This document shows positions 43,217 through 52,500 of a stretch of 64,000 nucleotides of DNA, piece by piece. The translations under genes were made by a program, and so were the position numbers. The notes beneath the pieces were generated by a model. The model saw nothing but the letters and a program-made list of their open reading frames with translations, was not told where the DNA came from and made no database searches. Each line of letters opens with the position of its first letter. The first letter of the stretch is position 1. This stretch comes from JALJPB01 sp034111045 (GTDB lineage: Bacteria; Pseudomonadota; Gammaproteobacteria; Enterobacterales; Alteromonadaceae): contig JAWUYA010000011.1 of NCBI GenBank assembly GCA_034111045.1, forward strand, positions 8,391 to 72,390. The letters are read 5' to 3'.

Positions 43217-43891
43217 ATGAATATGTTCCATAAATGTGAAAGTAAATTGATGACTATAATGATGCTGTTTTGTCTGACGTCATTATCAGCCAGTGCTGAA
43301 ACAATTGAAGGCACTGCAAAGACAGAGGCTGTTAGTCAAACAGTCACTGAAATAAGCGTTGTCGATATCGATGAGACAAGCTTTAGTTGTATCAGAGATA
43401 TGACGCCAGTACGACATTTTTATGTTGATAACCTATTGGGTGATATTGACAGTACTTTAGCTGTTGCCAATGCACCTAAAGGGAAAAAATACCCAGCAGG
43501 CTCGGTGGTACAACTTGTGCCGAACGAAGTCATGGTCAAACGTGAGGCCGGCACATTTCCTGCGACGGGCGATTGGGAGTTTTTTGAATTAGATACCAAT
43601 AAACAAGGGACGACAATTGTCAAACGAGGTTTTGTTGATGTCATTAACCGTTTTGAAGGTAACTGTTTTACCTGTCATCTACCAGCAGCAGAGCAGTGGG
43701 ACTTTATCTGTGAATCTGACCATGGTTGCGACCCTATTCCAATCGACCATAGTATGACAGGGGCTCTTCAACGTTCAGACCCTCGTTGTGGTGATGCGGT
43801 ACCTGAAGACGGAGACACTATGGCTCTTTTTAAACTTAACGCCATGGTGCGCATAGGTTTAACTAAAAAATGGTTTGAAGACCTTTTTTAA
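43217..43891 (+). CDS. secreted mono-heme cytochrome with P460-like domain
   Basis: A 224-residue protein with a signal sequence (to about residue 27) and one heme c site CFTCH (150-154). The preceding KYPAGSVVQLVPNEVMVKREAG and GDWEFFELD match the cytochrome P460-like domain, where the fold surrounds a c-type or crosslinked heme. Further Cys (CESDHGCDP) may form a disulfide. It would act in the periplasm as an oxidase or electron acceptor; its neighbours suggest a link to lipid or aldehyde oxidation, not ammonia metabolism. Confidence 0.78.
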   Translation: MNMFHKCESKLMTIMMLFCLTSLSASAETIEGTAKTEAVSQTVTEISVVDIDETSFSCIRDMTPVRHFYVDNLLGDIDSTLAVANAPKGKKYPAGSVVQLVPNEVMVKREAGTFPATGDWEFFELDTNKQGTTIVKRGFVDVINRFEGNCFTCHLPAAEQWDFICESDHGCDPIPIDHSMTGALQRSDPRCGDAVPEDGDTMALFKLNAMVRIGLTKKWFEDLF

Positions 43892-43950
43892 TACCTATTC
43901 AGAACGGCACTAAGTTCTATTGATATTTCATTTACCAAGTTGACAAAAAT

Positions 43951-46065
43951 ATGAGCGAAATTAAAACACATTATCGAAACTGTAATATTTGTGAAGCCAT
44001 GTGTGGCTTGGAAATTAAATATCAAGACAAAAAAATAATATCAATCAAGGGAGACCAAAAAGACCCGTTCAGTAAAGGTTATAATTGTCCTAAAGCATTA
44101 GCATTGGAAGACTTTTATACCGATAAAGACCGGTTGAAAACGCCAATCAGGCGAACCGCTAACGGTTGGGAAGATATTTCATGGGAGGAAGCCTTTACTG
44201 AAATAGTTGAAAAACTTAAAGGTATTCAGCACCAGCATGGAAAAAATTCATTAGCTGTTTATTTGGGTAACCCTAACGCGCATAACCTTGGTAATGCATT
44301 GCTATTGAAGCCTTTTATGAAGTCATTAGGCACTATCAACCGCTTTAGTTCAGCCTCTACTGATCAAATGCCACATCATGTGGCGTCTAACTTTATGTTT
44401 GGTGAGGGTATGTTAATTCCGGTGCCTGATATAGATCGAACCGATTTTATGTTAATTATTGGTGCTAACCCTGTGGTTTCAAATGGTAGCATGATGACAG
44501 CTCCCAACGTACTTGGTCGCATGAAAGCCATTCAAAAGCGTGGTGGCAAAATTGTGGTCGTTGACCCACGACGAACACGTACCGCTAAAATTGCCGATCA
44601 GCATTTATTTATTCGCCCTGAAAAAGATGCGCTGTTACTTTTTGCTATTATTGATTGTGTATTTGCTAGCAACAAGATTAATTTACGTCATCTAGAGAAT
44701 ATGGTTGAAGGCCTTGATGATTTAGAAAAGCTTGTGAAATCATATTCGCCAGAAGCTGTGTCGGAATTTGTTGGTATTGATGCAACCACTATACGTACCT
44801 TAGCTGATGACATGATGGCCGCAGATTCTGCTGTTTGTTATAGCCGTATGGGCGCTTCTACGCAAACATTTGGTGGTTTGTGCCTATGGCTAACCAATGT
44901 CCTTAATATTATTACCGGTAACTTTGACCGCCCTGGTGGTGCTATGTTTCCGCAACCTGCTTTTGATTTATTGAGAAATCATAAAAGAGGTCACAAAACA
45001 TCTTTTGGTCAACATGCGACTCGAGTGAGAAAGTTACCGTTTTTTAATGGTGAATTTCCTGTGGCCGCCTTAGCAGAAGAAATACAAACGGAAGGTGAAG
45101 GGCAAATAAAAGCCTTGATCACAGTTGCCGGTAATCCTGTGCTGTCAACCCCGAGTGGTCATAAATTAGCCCAAGCCTTTGATGGCTTAGACTACATGGT
45201 TTGTGTTGATATTTATTTAAATGAAACCACTAAGCACGCTAACATTATTTTGCCCGGCACCACAGGCGTTGAAAATTCACATTTTGATATTTTCTTTAAT
45301 TCATTTTCAGTGAGAAATACCGTCAAGTACTCGCCGCCACTCTTTGAAAAAGAACAACAACAACGCAGTGATTGGCAAATATTAACAGAAATATCGGCAC
45401 GAATGACCGATAGACCTTTTGACCCTCAGATGCAAAAAACAACGCCAGAGATGGTGCTGGATATGGAATTAAAAAGTGGCCCCTATGGCAAAGATGGCAT
45501 GAGTCTGCAAAAACTTATTGATAACCCTCATGGCATTGATATTGGGCCATTAATGCCCTGTATAGAAGAGCGTATAAAAACGGCAGAAGGCAAAGTATAT
45601 TTACTGCCGAAATTATATCTAGATGATTTACCGCGCTTAGATGCCTTAATGGCAAAACCTGCCAGTGATAAAAGTTACCCGTTTGAGTTAATTGGTCGTC
45701 GATTAGTAAAAAGTCATAATACCTGGACACAAAATTCTGAACGATTAGTGAAAGGTAAAAATCCTTGTACCTTAGAAATTCATCCTGAAGATGCGACAAA
45801 ACTTGGCATCACTAAAGGTCAGCTAGTAACGGTAAGTTCAATTGTTGGTGAAATTAACATTGAAGCGGTGATCACTGACGATATTCAGCAAGGGGTTGTT
45901 AGCATGCCTCAAGGCTGGGGACACAATCAAAAAGGCACTGAAATGTCAGTCGCCTCTAAACAGCCCGGTGTGAGTATTAATGATTTAACCGATGCCAATA
46001 GAGTCGATACCTTAACCGGTAATGCGGCATTTAATGGTACGCCTGTTGCCATAAAAAGAGCTTAA
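43951..46065 (+). CDS. molybdopterin-dependent oxidoreductase with one [4Fe-4S] cluster
   Basis: A 704-residue DMSO-reductase-superfamily protein. C11, C14, C18 and C46 (CNICEAMCG...NCPKA) would bind a [4Fe-4S] cluster. The molybdopterin core follows (AVYLGNPNAHNLGN, GANPVVSNGSMM, VVDPRRTRTAKIAD) and a C-terminal cofactor domain (PCTLEIHPEDATKLGITKGQLV, SMPQGWGH). No twin-arginine signal is seen, so it is cytoplasmic. The metal ligand is not obvious. Substrate unknown; it may dehydrogenate or hydroxylate a lipid-derived compound. 59 bases after the cytochrome gene. Confidence 0.88.
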   Translation: MSEIKTHYRNCNICEAMCGLEIKYQDKKIISIKGDQKDPFSKGYNCPKALALEDFYTDKDRLKTPIRRTANGWEDISWEEAFTEIVEKLKGIQHQHGKNSLAVYLGNPNAHNLGNALLLKPFMKSLGTINRFSSASTDQMPHHVASNFMFGEGMLIPVPDIDRTDFMLIIGANPVVSNGSMMTAPNVLGRMKAIQKRGGKIVVVDPRRTRTAKIADQHLFIRPEKDALLLFAIIDCVFASNKINLRHLENMVEGLDDLEKLVKSYSPEAVSEFVGIDATTIRTLADDMMAADSAVCYSRMGASTQTFGGLCLWLTNVLNIITGNFDRPGGAMFPQPAFDLLRNHKRGHKTSFGQHATRVRKLPFFNGEFPVAALAEEIQTEGEGQIKALITVAGNPVLSTPSGHKLAQAFDGLDYMVCVDIYLNETTKHANIILPGTTGVENSHFDIFFNSFSVRNTVKYSPPLFEKEQQQRSDWQILTEISARMTDRPFDPQMQKTTPEMVLDMELKSGPYGKDGMSLQKLIDNPHGIDIGPLMPCIEERIKTAEGKVYLLPKLYLDDLPRLDALMAKPASDKSYPFELIGRRLVKSHNTWTQNSERLVKGKNPCTLEIHPEDATKLGITKGQLVTVSSIVGEINIEAVITDDIQQGVVSMPQGWGHNQKGTEMSVASKQPGVSINDLTDANRVDTLTGNAAFNGTPVAIKRA

Positions 46066-46116
46066 GCGAGTGGTTTAAGCCTTATCATTTAAAAGAACTG
46101 AAGTAGAGTAGAGTCG

Positions 46117-47031
46117 ATGAAGTATTTTTCTCCATTATTTGTATTTATCGCTGGTTGGATATTATTATTATTGTCCGATAACCTAGTTTCAATCGGTTTA
46201 ATCAATGGACTATTACAATTGCTATTGTTTGCCTTAGTCGTCTGTCTGCCCGCATGGCGCACAGGGCGAATGTCATACGTTGATATTGGTTGGCCATGGG
46301 GTTTAACCCTCATTGGCATACTAACTTGGTTTTATAGTGATGGTGATGCTACTCGTGTTGCAGTGGTGAGTATCGCTTACATTTTTGCGGGTAGTCGTAT
46401 GGGATTAGGTGCATTAAAAATGTGGCGGTTAGGCTATTTAAAAACAGAATTTCCGCGTTATGAATATCAAAAGAGTCGTTGGCAAAAAGCGGGAAAAACC
46501 AATACGGCGTTAGCCATGCAAGTTGAAGCCATATTACAAGGTTTAGCGAATGCCTCTTTTTTGGCTATACCTGCTTTTGTCATTGCGACAAATCCTGATG
46601 CCCATATTTCGATATTTGAAATTATTGGCATGATTGTTTGGCTCGGTGCTTTTGTTATGGAAAGTGTTGCTGATAGCCAAAAACTTGCCTTCTTACGAGA
46701 AATGAAAAAGCAAGGAAAGAAAAATACCGTCTGTAATATCGGTTTATGGAAGTATAGCCGTCACCCTAATTACTTTGCTGAATGGATGGTTTGGAACGGT
46801 TTAGTGATCGCCTCAATTCCATCATGGTTGGCGCTATACCAGCAAGAGTCGATAATCATTTGGGGATTATTAGGCATAGGCATTTTATTTGCCTCAAGGA
46901 TGATGTACACCACCTTAGTTTATTATACTGGGGCTGTGCCATCAGAGTTTTATTCGGTGCAAAAGCGCCCCGAATATAAAAAGTATCAACAAACAACTAA
47001 TATTTTTTTTCCTGGCCCTAATAAGGGTTAA
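46117..47031 (+). CDS. DUF1295/steroid 5-alpha-reductase-like membrane protein
   Basis: A 304-residue protein with about seven membrane segments. YSRHPNYFAEWMVWNG near residue 210-225 is the NADPH/active-site stretch typical of DUF1295 and steroid 5-alpha-reductase C-terminal domains. It likely reduces a double bond in a lipid or isoprenoid substrate at the inner membrane, though methyltransferase (ICMT-like) relatives share the fold. It lies 51 bases after the molybdopterin gene. Confidence 0.82.
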   Translation: MKYFSPLFVFIAGWILLLLSDNLVSIGLINGLLQLLLFALVVCLPAWRTGRMSYVDIGWPWGLTLIGILTWFYSDGDATRVAVVSIAYIFAGSRMGLGALKMWRLGYLKTEFPRYEYQKSRWQKAGKTNTALAMQVEAILQGLANASFLAIPAFVIATNPDAHISIFEIIGMIVWLGAFVMESVADSQKLAFLREMKKQGKKNTVCNIGLWKYSRHPNYFAEWMVWNGLVIASIPSWLALYQQESIIIWGLLGIGILFASRMMYTTLVYYTGAVPSEFYSVQKRPEYKKYQQTTNIFFPGPNKG

Positions 47032-47108
47032 GGAAAGTTTACAAATGATAGCCTAGATTGATGCAGTAAAACCGTAAATTAGAAAATCATAGAAAGAGCA
47101 AATGCTAG

Positions 47109-48374
47109 ATGAAAATAATCAATAAAAAGCAACTTACTTCATTACTCAATTATGTAATCTTGTTAATAACGATAACTTCAGGCGTTGTTTTTGCTAATTC
47201 TGTAGATAAATTTAATCATCAGGGTACCTTACGCGATGTACTTATTGTTGGTAATAATTGGGATGGTATGATTGATATCATTGATGCCAATAGTTTTAAG
47301 TTAGTTAAACGACTTAATGTTGTTCCTGACAAAGCAGCCCGCCTTGAAGAGATATATTCATTTGGATTGCGTTGGTTAAAATCGACCTTTATCAACAAGG
47401 TCATTGGTGAAGGCCATGATCAATTGGTTGATGATATGTTTTTGTCTAAAGATGGACGCTTTATTTATGCGTCAAGACCAAGTTTCTCTGATGTGATTTC
47501 GATCGATGTTAACAGTGGAGAAATTGTTTGGCGCACTGCTGTAGAAGGAGACAGATCTGATCATGCGGCGCTATCTCCCGATGGCAACACTTTTTTAGTG
47601 TCTGCTTCTACTGCACGAAAAGTTCAAGCTATTGATACCTTAACAGGCCAGGTTATTGGTGAATTTGAGTCTGGAGATCAACCGCATGAGAATATTTATT
47701 CTCGTGATGGCAAACGCATTTATCATGCGAGCATTGGTAAAGTATTTATTTCATCTCCCTGGTTAGATTGGCTAAAAGGTGATCGCTGGTTTCAGGTCGT
47801 CGATGCTAAAACAATGAAAGTATTATCACGGATAGATATGGGCATAAAGCTAGAAGAATTCGGTAGCCCATGGATTGATAAATCAATAAGGCCAATGGCG
47901 ATAGCACCAGATGATCGTTTTGTTTATCTGCAAATTTCATTTTTTCATGGTTTGTTCGAGTACGATATGACGCTTGAAAAGATAACTCGAAAACTAGAAC
48001 TACCCGTCCCACTTGAAATTCAGGCCTTGGATTACAGTGATTACCAGCTCAATTCTGCTCATCATGGTTTGGCAATTAATCATCAGGGGAGTAAGCTTTG
48101 CGTCGCGGCAACTATGTCAGGTTACGCTGCCATTATTGATCGTAAAAGTTTTAAATATACCACTATAAATCTTTCTGATACGCCTTTAGGTGCTAAACCT
48201 TATTGGGCAACAGAAAGTGCGGATGGCCGCTTTTGTTATATCTCGGTGAGTGAACAAGACCGAGTTTCTGTGATCTCATTTGAACAAGAAAAAGAGGTAG
48301 CTAGTATTGCTGTAGGCGATCATCCTCAACGTATTCGTACGGGTAAAATTTGGCTAATTAATACCACTGAATAA
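47109..48374 (+). CDS. secreted YncE-like beta-propeller protein
   Basis: A 421-residue protein with a signal peptide (MKIINKKQLTSLL..TSGVVFAN). Repeated blades with DAxxxxVxxxI..G and LSPDGNTFLVSAS, FSRDGKRIY, IAPDDRFVYLQ, ESADGRFCYISVSEQD patterns match YncE/PQQ-like seven-bladed propellers. Periplasmic; role in binding a ligand or supporting a redox enzyme is conjecture. 15 bases before the dehalogenase-like gene. Confidence 0.85.
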   Translation: MKIINKKQLTSLLNYVILLITITSGVVFANSVDKFNHQGTLRDVLIVGNNWDGMIDIIDANSFKLVKRLNVVPDKAARLEEIYSFGLRWLKSTFINKVIGEGHDQLVDDMFLSKDGRFIYASRPSFSDVISIDVNSGEIVWRTAVEGDRSDHAALSPDGNTFLVSASTARKVQAIDTLTGQVIGEFESGDQPHENIYSRDGKRIYHASIGKVFISSPWLDWLKGDRWFQVVDAKTMKVLSRIDMGIKLEEFGSPWIDKSIRPMAIAPDDRFVYLQISFFHGLFEYDMTLEKITRKLELPVPLEIQALDYSDYQLNSAHHGLAINHQGSKLCVAATMSGYAAIIDRKSFKYTTINLSDTPLGAKPYWATESADGRFCYISVSEQDRVSVISFEQEKEVASIAVGDHPQRIRTGKIWLINTTE

Positions 48375-48388
48375 GCAGAGAGAGATGC

Positions 48389-49300
48389 ATGGATTTTTTA
48401 CGAACAGACGATAGGTTTTTTGACAATTTACCTGATTACCCTTTCTCACCTAACTACTTAATGGTTGACGATGAAGAAGGAGGGCAGTTACGGGTTCATT
48501 ATCTTGACGAGGGTTTAAAAAATGCAGCACCGATATTATTGCTCCATGGTGAACCATCATGGAGCTTTTTGTATCGAAAAATGATTCCCATCCTTGTACA
48601 AGCAGGTCATCGGGTAATTGTTCCTGATTTGGTTGGTTTTGGACGTTCAGATAAACCAAGTAAACGCTCAGATTATACCTATCAACGCCACATAGATTGG
48701 ATGAGATCTTTAGTTTTACAGCTCAAACTGATAAACATAACGCTAGTCTGTCAAGATTGGGGCGGGTTAATAGGATTACGTCTAGCCGCTGAAGATAGCC
48801 AAAGGTATGCCCGCATTGTTGCCGCCAATACTATGTTGCCAACGGGAGATCATGACCCCGGTGAAGCATTCAAGCAATGGCAAAAATACTCACAGACAGT
48901 GCCGCAGTTTCCTTCAGGAAAGGTGATTGATAAAGGTACAGTCACGCCATTGTTGCCAGCGGTAATAGCCGCCTATGATGCACCTTTTCCAGAAGAAAAA
49001 TACAAGGAAGGAGCTCGCCAATTTCCGTTGTTAGTTCCTATCACCCCTAATGATCCGGCGACAGTAAAAAACCGAGCGGCATGGAAAGTGTTATCTCAGT
49101 GGCAAAAACCTTTTTTGACTGCTTTTAGTGATTTAGACCCTATCACCGCAGGGGGAGCTAAATTATTACAGAAATTGATACCGGGTACAAAAGGTCAAAA
49201 GCACACAACCATTATAAACGGTGGCCATTTTTTACAGGAAGACCAAGGAGAGTCTTTAGCTGATGTCGTTATTAACTTTATTGATGTAAATAACGGTTAA
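48389..49300 (+). CDS. haloalkane dehalogenase-like alpha/beta hydrolase (HLD-I/DhmA type)
   Basis: A 303-residue alpha/beta hydrolase. LRTDDRFFDNLPDYPFSPNY at the start is typical of HLD-I enzymes. HGEPSWSFLYRKMIP forms the oxyanion region, the nucleophile Asp123 with Trp124 sits in VCQDWGGLIG, the acid is probably in FSDLDP, and the base His in GGHFLQED. This fold displaces halide from haloalkanes via an ester intermediate, but some members have other substrates. Its end overlaps the convergent hydrolase gene by 23 bases. Confidence 0.85.
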   Translation: MDFLRTDDRFFDNLPDYPFSPNYLMVDDEEGGQLRVHYLDEGLKNAAPILLLHGEPSWSFLYRKMIPILVQAGHRVIVPDLVGFGRSDKPSKRSDYTYQRHIDWMRSLVLQLKLINITLVCQDWGGLIGLRLAAEDSQRYARIVAANTMLPTGDHDPGEAFKQWQKYSQTVPQFPSGKVIDKGTVTPLLPAVIAAYDAPFPEEKYKEGARQFPLLVPITPNDPATVKNRAAWKVLSQWQKPFLTAFSDLDPITAGGAKLLQKLIPGTKGQKHTTIINGGHFLQEDQGESLADVVINFIDVNNG

Positions 49301-50177
49301 AAAACTCAACCACACTCGACTCGGCTTTTTCTTTATCGTGTTGCCATAAACGGGTATGCCTGCCGCCTTGAGCTTGCCAAAACTGCTTAGGCGCTTTAGC
49401 CGCGGAAAATAAACGTTGTCCATGACTGAAATCCACGGTTTGATCAGCAGTGCCGTGCATGATGTAAACAGGGCGTGGCGAAATTTGGCTAATGTAGGTC
49501 TCTGGATTAATTTCATTGGTATCTATATTACCACGCCATTCAAACAGTTTTTCAACAATGGGCATTAATGGATATCGTGGCAGCCCGTGGTTTTTTTTAC
49601 CTTGCTCGGTTAATACATCCATACCGTGAGCAAAACCACCACTGAATACGCCTACCTTTATTCGTTTATCTTTTGCCATCACAATGATGCCTGTGGCTGC
49701 CCCCATGGAGAAACCCATTAGACCAATATGGGTGATGCTTTTTTCTTGTTCTAAAAAGTTTAACGCTGCGGTCACGTCTTTTTGCTCATGGAAACCCATG
49801 GTCGATATGATGTTTGGATCTTGGCGAGGGTGGCGCATATCAAAAGCTAGCACATTATAGCCTGCGCTTATTAGCGGTTTGGCGTAGCGCATGCCCTCAG
49901 TGCGGTCAGCCCCACGTCCATGAACAAGTAAAATCGCCTTGTCATTATCGGTAGAGGCCATGTACCAGCCAGGTAGGGTTAAACCGTCTTCACTAGTAAA
50001 GCTCACGTCTTCAAAATTAATGTTTTGCGTGTTTGGCTCACCACAAAAAACATAATGCTCTTGATTACAGTCGACAATACTTAGTTGCAGGATTACCGAT
50101 GAAAAATACCAAGCGGCAGCGAGTAAAACTGTCGTGGTAATTAGGCTTAGCGTTATTATTAATTTTTTTATCATCAT
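49278..50177 (-). CDS. membrane-anchored alpha/beta hydrolase
   Basis: A 299-residue protein with a single N-terminal hydrophobic helix (about 4-25) acting as anchor or uncleaved signal. HGRGADRTEG, nucleophile elbow GFSMGAATG, acid in GTADQTVDF and His in GGRHTRLW define a serine hydrolase of the BAAT/dienelactone-hydrolase type. It is the last gene of the minus-strand operon running from the nitroreductase. Substrate unknown. Confidence 0.87.
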   Translation of the reverse strand: MMIKKLIITLSLITTTVLLAAAWYFSSVILQLSIVDCNQEHYVFCGEPNTQNINFEDVSFTSEDGLTLPGWYMASTDNDKAILLVHGRGADRTEGMRYAKPLISAGYNVLAFDMRHPRQDPNIISTMGFHEQKDVTAALNFLEQEKSITHIGLMGFSMGAATGIIVMAKDKRIKVGVFSGGFAHGMDVLTEQGKKNHGLPRYPLMPIVEKLFEWRGNIDTNEINPETYISQISPRPVYIMHGTADQTVDFSHGQRLFSAAKAPKQFWQAQGGRHTRLWQHDKEKAESSVVEFFNRYLHQ

Positions 50178-50209
50178 TGTTTAACTAGATTGTACTTTGT
50201 TGACAGTAA

Positions 50210-51064
50210 TTAAAAGAGAATTGAATGGTCTATTTTAGTTAATTCTTCAAATTCAGGGGCTCGGCTTTCAGCCTTTGCGGTGAATGTTTCCATCATATCG
50301 TTTTGTGGTTGAAACATCCCACTTTGCCACACCGACATATAATTTAAACTATCAGCAACTGAATGATCGCGAGCATAGTTGATCATCTCCTTACAGCCGG
50401 TTACCGCTAGTGGAGATCGAGCCGCAATTTCGACCGCTATTGCCATCACGGCAGTTAACATGCTTTCTTGCGAGTCATAAACATTATTGACTAAGCCAGC
50501 TTCTTTAGCTTCAATAGCTGGCATTCTACGACCGGTGTAGGCTAACTCCTTCACTAAGCCCATTGAAATTAATTGAGGTAAACGTTGTAACGTACCTAAG
50601 TCCGCGGTCATACCAAGTTTTGTCTCTTCAATACTAAAAAAAGCATCACTTGTACAATAACGACAATCAGCAGCACTAACCATATCAACCGCACCACCAA
50701 TACAACCACCCTGGATAGCCATTAATACCGGCATTCGTGCGTTTTCTAACAGGTTGAAACATGCTTGTAATTGCAAAACAGTACGACGTAATTGGTCATG
50801 TTTACGTCCTGACTCTATATTTTTTTCTACTTTATTTTGTGAAAATACGGCTAAGTCCATACCTGCACAAAAATGTTTACCCGTTGATGAAATCACAATA
50901 ACTCTTGCGGCACACTCCTTATTAATTTCATCGATAACTTTAGGGAACTCCTGCCAAAAGTCGAGATTCATTGAATTAAAAGCCTGAGGACGATTAAGTG
51001 TGATATGTGCAATTTTATCACTAATTTTTAAGGTTAAGCTTTTGTAGTTGGTAGCATCGCTCAT
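50210..51064 (-). CDS. enoyl-CoA hydratase/isomerase, dienoyl-CoA isomerase-like
   Basis: A crotonase of about 284 residues. ITLNRPQAFNSMN, GKHFCAGMDLAVF (oxyanion), GGCIGGAVDMVSAADCRYC, and SIEETKLGMTADLGTLQRLPQL. The last stretch, with acidic residues after the EE, is characteristic of delta3,5-delta2,4-dienoyl-CoA isomerase (ECH1). It would help degrade unsaturated acyl-CoAs. The start is ATG 51064, with GGAGAAGG just upstream; a GTG one codon earlier is possible. Seven bases separate it from the next crotonase gene. Confidence 0.9.
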   Translation of the reverse strand: MSDATNYKSLTLKISDKIAHITLNRPQAFNSMNLDFWQEFPKVIDEINKECAARVIVISSTGKHFCAGMDLAVFSQNKVEKNIESGRKHDQLRRTVLQLQACFNLLENARMPVLMAIQGGCIGGAVDMVSAADCRYCTSDAFFSIEETKLGMTADLGTLQRLPQLISMGLVKELAYTGRRMPAIEAKEAGLVNNVYDSQESMLTAVMAIAVEIAARSPLAVTGCKEMINYARDHSVADSLNYMSVWQSGMFQPQNDMMETFTAKAESRAPEFEELTKIDHSILF

Positions 51065-51073
51065 CACCTTCTC

Positions 51074-51778
51074 CTATAAGTTTATTATGCTTTGCGCATC
51101 TGTTTGTATAGCGGTATCTAAAGAGACTAGTATTGACTCTCTTTCTTTTAGTTTTGTGCCATGATGGGCTGTCATATTAAGTGACTGCATTTGCTCAGCT
51201 ACTGCTTGAGCAGTACTCATTAGTTGTTCGGTTTGAACAACTTGATCAAGAAAACCGGCCAATATCGCCGTTTCTGGGCTAAATAATTCGGCATTAATGA
51301 CCGAACGAGTTAAGTAGTTTCTGGGGATACGATTGCGCGCAATTTCAATACCTGCGTTGTGCATAGTCATACCGATAGCTACTTCGTTTAATCCTATTTT
51401 AAAGTTACCTGCACAACCAATTCGATAATCACAACAGAGTAATAAAAAGGCACCTTTGGCAACAGCATGACCAGTGCATACGCCAATAATAGGGGTAGGG
51501 AAGGCTAACATTCTACGGGCTAATTTAGAGCCTTCGGTCACCAGTGCAATGGCAGAGTCAGAGCTTTTTTTCATCGCTTTTAAATCAAAACCAGCAGAAA
51601 AAATACCTGCTTGGCCAGTTAATATCACCATAGCGTTTCGGTGTTCGGCTTGATCTAATGCGTTATTAACCTCAGTAATAACTTGATGAGATATTGCATT
51701 GACCTTACCGTTATTTAACGAAATGATATGGACGTTATTTTTGATTTCTACTGTGATCAGTTCCATTTTTTTACCCAT
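51074..51778 (-). CDS. enoyl-CoA hydratase/isomerase family protein (short crotonase)
   Basis: A 234-residue crotonase fold: VHIISLNNGKVNAIS, GIFSAGFDLKAM (oxyanion loop), GHAVAKGAFLLLCCDYRIG, KIGLNEVAIGMTMHNAGIEIARNRI. The usual hydratase Glu pair is not clear, so it may be an isomerase or another crotonase reaction. An ATG four codons downstream (51766) could be the start. A hairpin occupies the gap upstream of it. Confidence 0.87.
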   Translation of the reverse strand: MGKKMELITVEIKNNVHIISLNNGKVNAISHQVITEVNNALDQAEHRNAMVILTGQAGIFSAGFDLKAMKKSSDSAIALVTEGSKLARRMLAFPTPIIGVCTGHAVAKGAFLLLCCDYRIGCAGNFKIGLNEVAIGMTMHNAGIEIARNRIPRNYLTRSVINAELFSPETAILAGFLDQVVQTEQLMSTAQAVAEQMQSLNMTAHHGTKLKERESILVSLDTAIQTDAQSIINL

Positions 51779-51807
51779 CTGTGTATTTTTAATATTTATG
51801 GTGTGTT

Positions 51808-51843
51808 GTTGTTTATATTGAGTGTTAACTCACTATAAACAAC
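51808..51843. repeat. 16-bp inverted repeat in the gap between gst and crotonase genes
   Basis: GTTGTTTATATTGAGT (51808-51823), loop GTTA, ACTCACTATAAACAAC (51828-51843): 15 of 16 pairs match. It lies inside a predicted minus-strand operon, where such stems protect or process mRNA or form an operator. Confidence 0.7.
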
Positions 51844-51856
51844 ATTGACCAGGGTA

Positions 51857-52465
51857 TTAGCCGTGACTTGCCGCTATTTTATAGGCTTGTCTTTGTTGGA
51901 TATTGGCTAGATAGTCTTTGATATTATTTTTATTGTGCAATAGCTTTAATTTGTCTGCTATTTCTAGCATTATCGTCATCATAATATCGGCCGCAGAAAA
52001 TGCTTCTCCAGCAAAGTAAACTTGTTTGCCTAAGGTATCATCAATATATGAAAAGTCTAACGCTATTTCTTTAGCAATGTAGTTATCAAGTGGGGCATTG
52101 CCATCACGTGGTTCCATTTGCATTAATAATGAAGAGATTACAGGCAAAGCCAAAGAACCTTCAGCAAAATGTGACCACTCTAAATACTGGTAATACTGAG
52201 CTGTATTTTTATCAGGTCTTAATTGATGAGATGTGCCTTGATTGATAATATATTCCATTATCGCTCCTGACTCACAAATACTTATTTCTCCATCAACCAT
52301 GATAGGAGCCTTAGCCAATGGGTGTATTAACTGTAGGCTTTTAGGTGCTAAATTGGTAATAGGATCACGTTGGTGATTGATTAATGTGTAGGGTATTTGT
52401 AATTCTTCTAGTAACCAGATCACTCTTTTTGAACGGGATTGATTTAAGTGATGAATTGTTATCAT
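51857..52465 (-). CDS. glutathione S-transferase family protein
   Basis: A 202-residue GST. The N-terminal thioredoxin-like domain reads MITIHHLNQSRSKRVIWLLEELQIPYTL with the PIMVDGEISICESGAIMEYI glutathione-binding cis-Pro/ES motif; the all-alpha C-terminal domain follows. It may isomerise, dehalogenate or conjugate an electrophilic intermediate of the pathway. Its substrate is not readable. Confidence 0.9.
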   Translation of the reverse strand: MITIHHLNQSRSKRVIWLLEELQIPYTLINHQRDPITNLAPKSLQLIHPLAKAPIMVDGEISICESGAIMEYIINQGTSHQLRPDKNTAQYYQYLEWSHFAEGSLALPVISSLLMQMEPRDGNAPLDNYIAKEIALDFSYIDDTLGKQVYFAGEAFSAADIMMTIMLEIADKLKLLHNKNNIKDYLANIQQRQAYKIAASHG

Positions 52466-52500
52466 ACTATTTTATTTTCCTAAAGGTTAGCCAATGTCGC

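Noticed and set aside
43217..43891. Ammonia-oxidation cytochrome P460
   Set aside because: Only the domain is shared; no hydroxylamine oxidoreductase or nitrogen genes nearby and the context is lipid metabolism.
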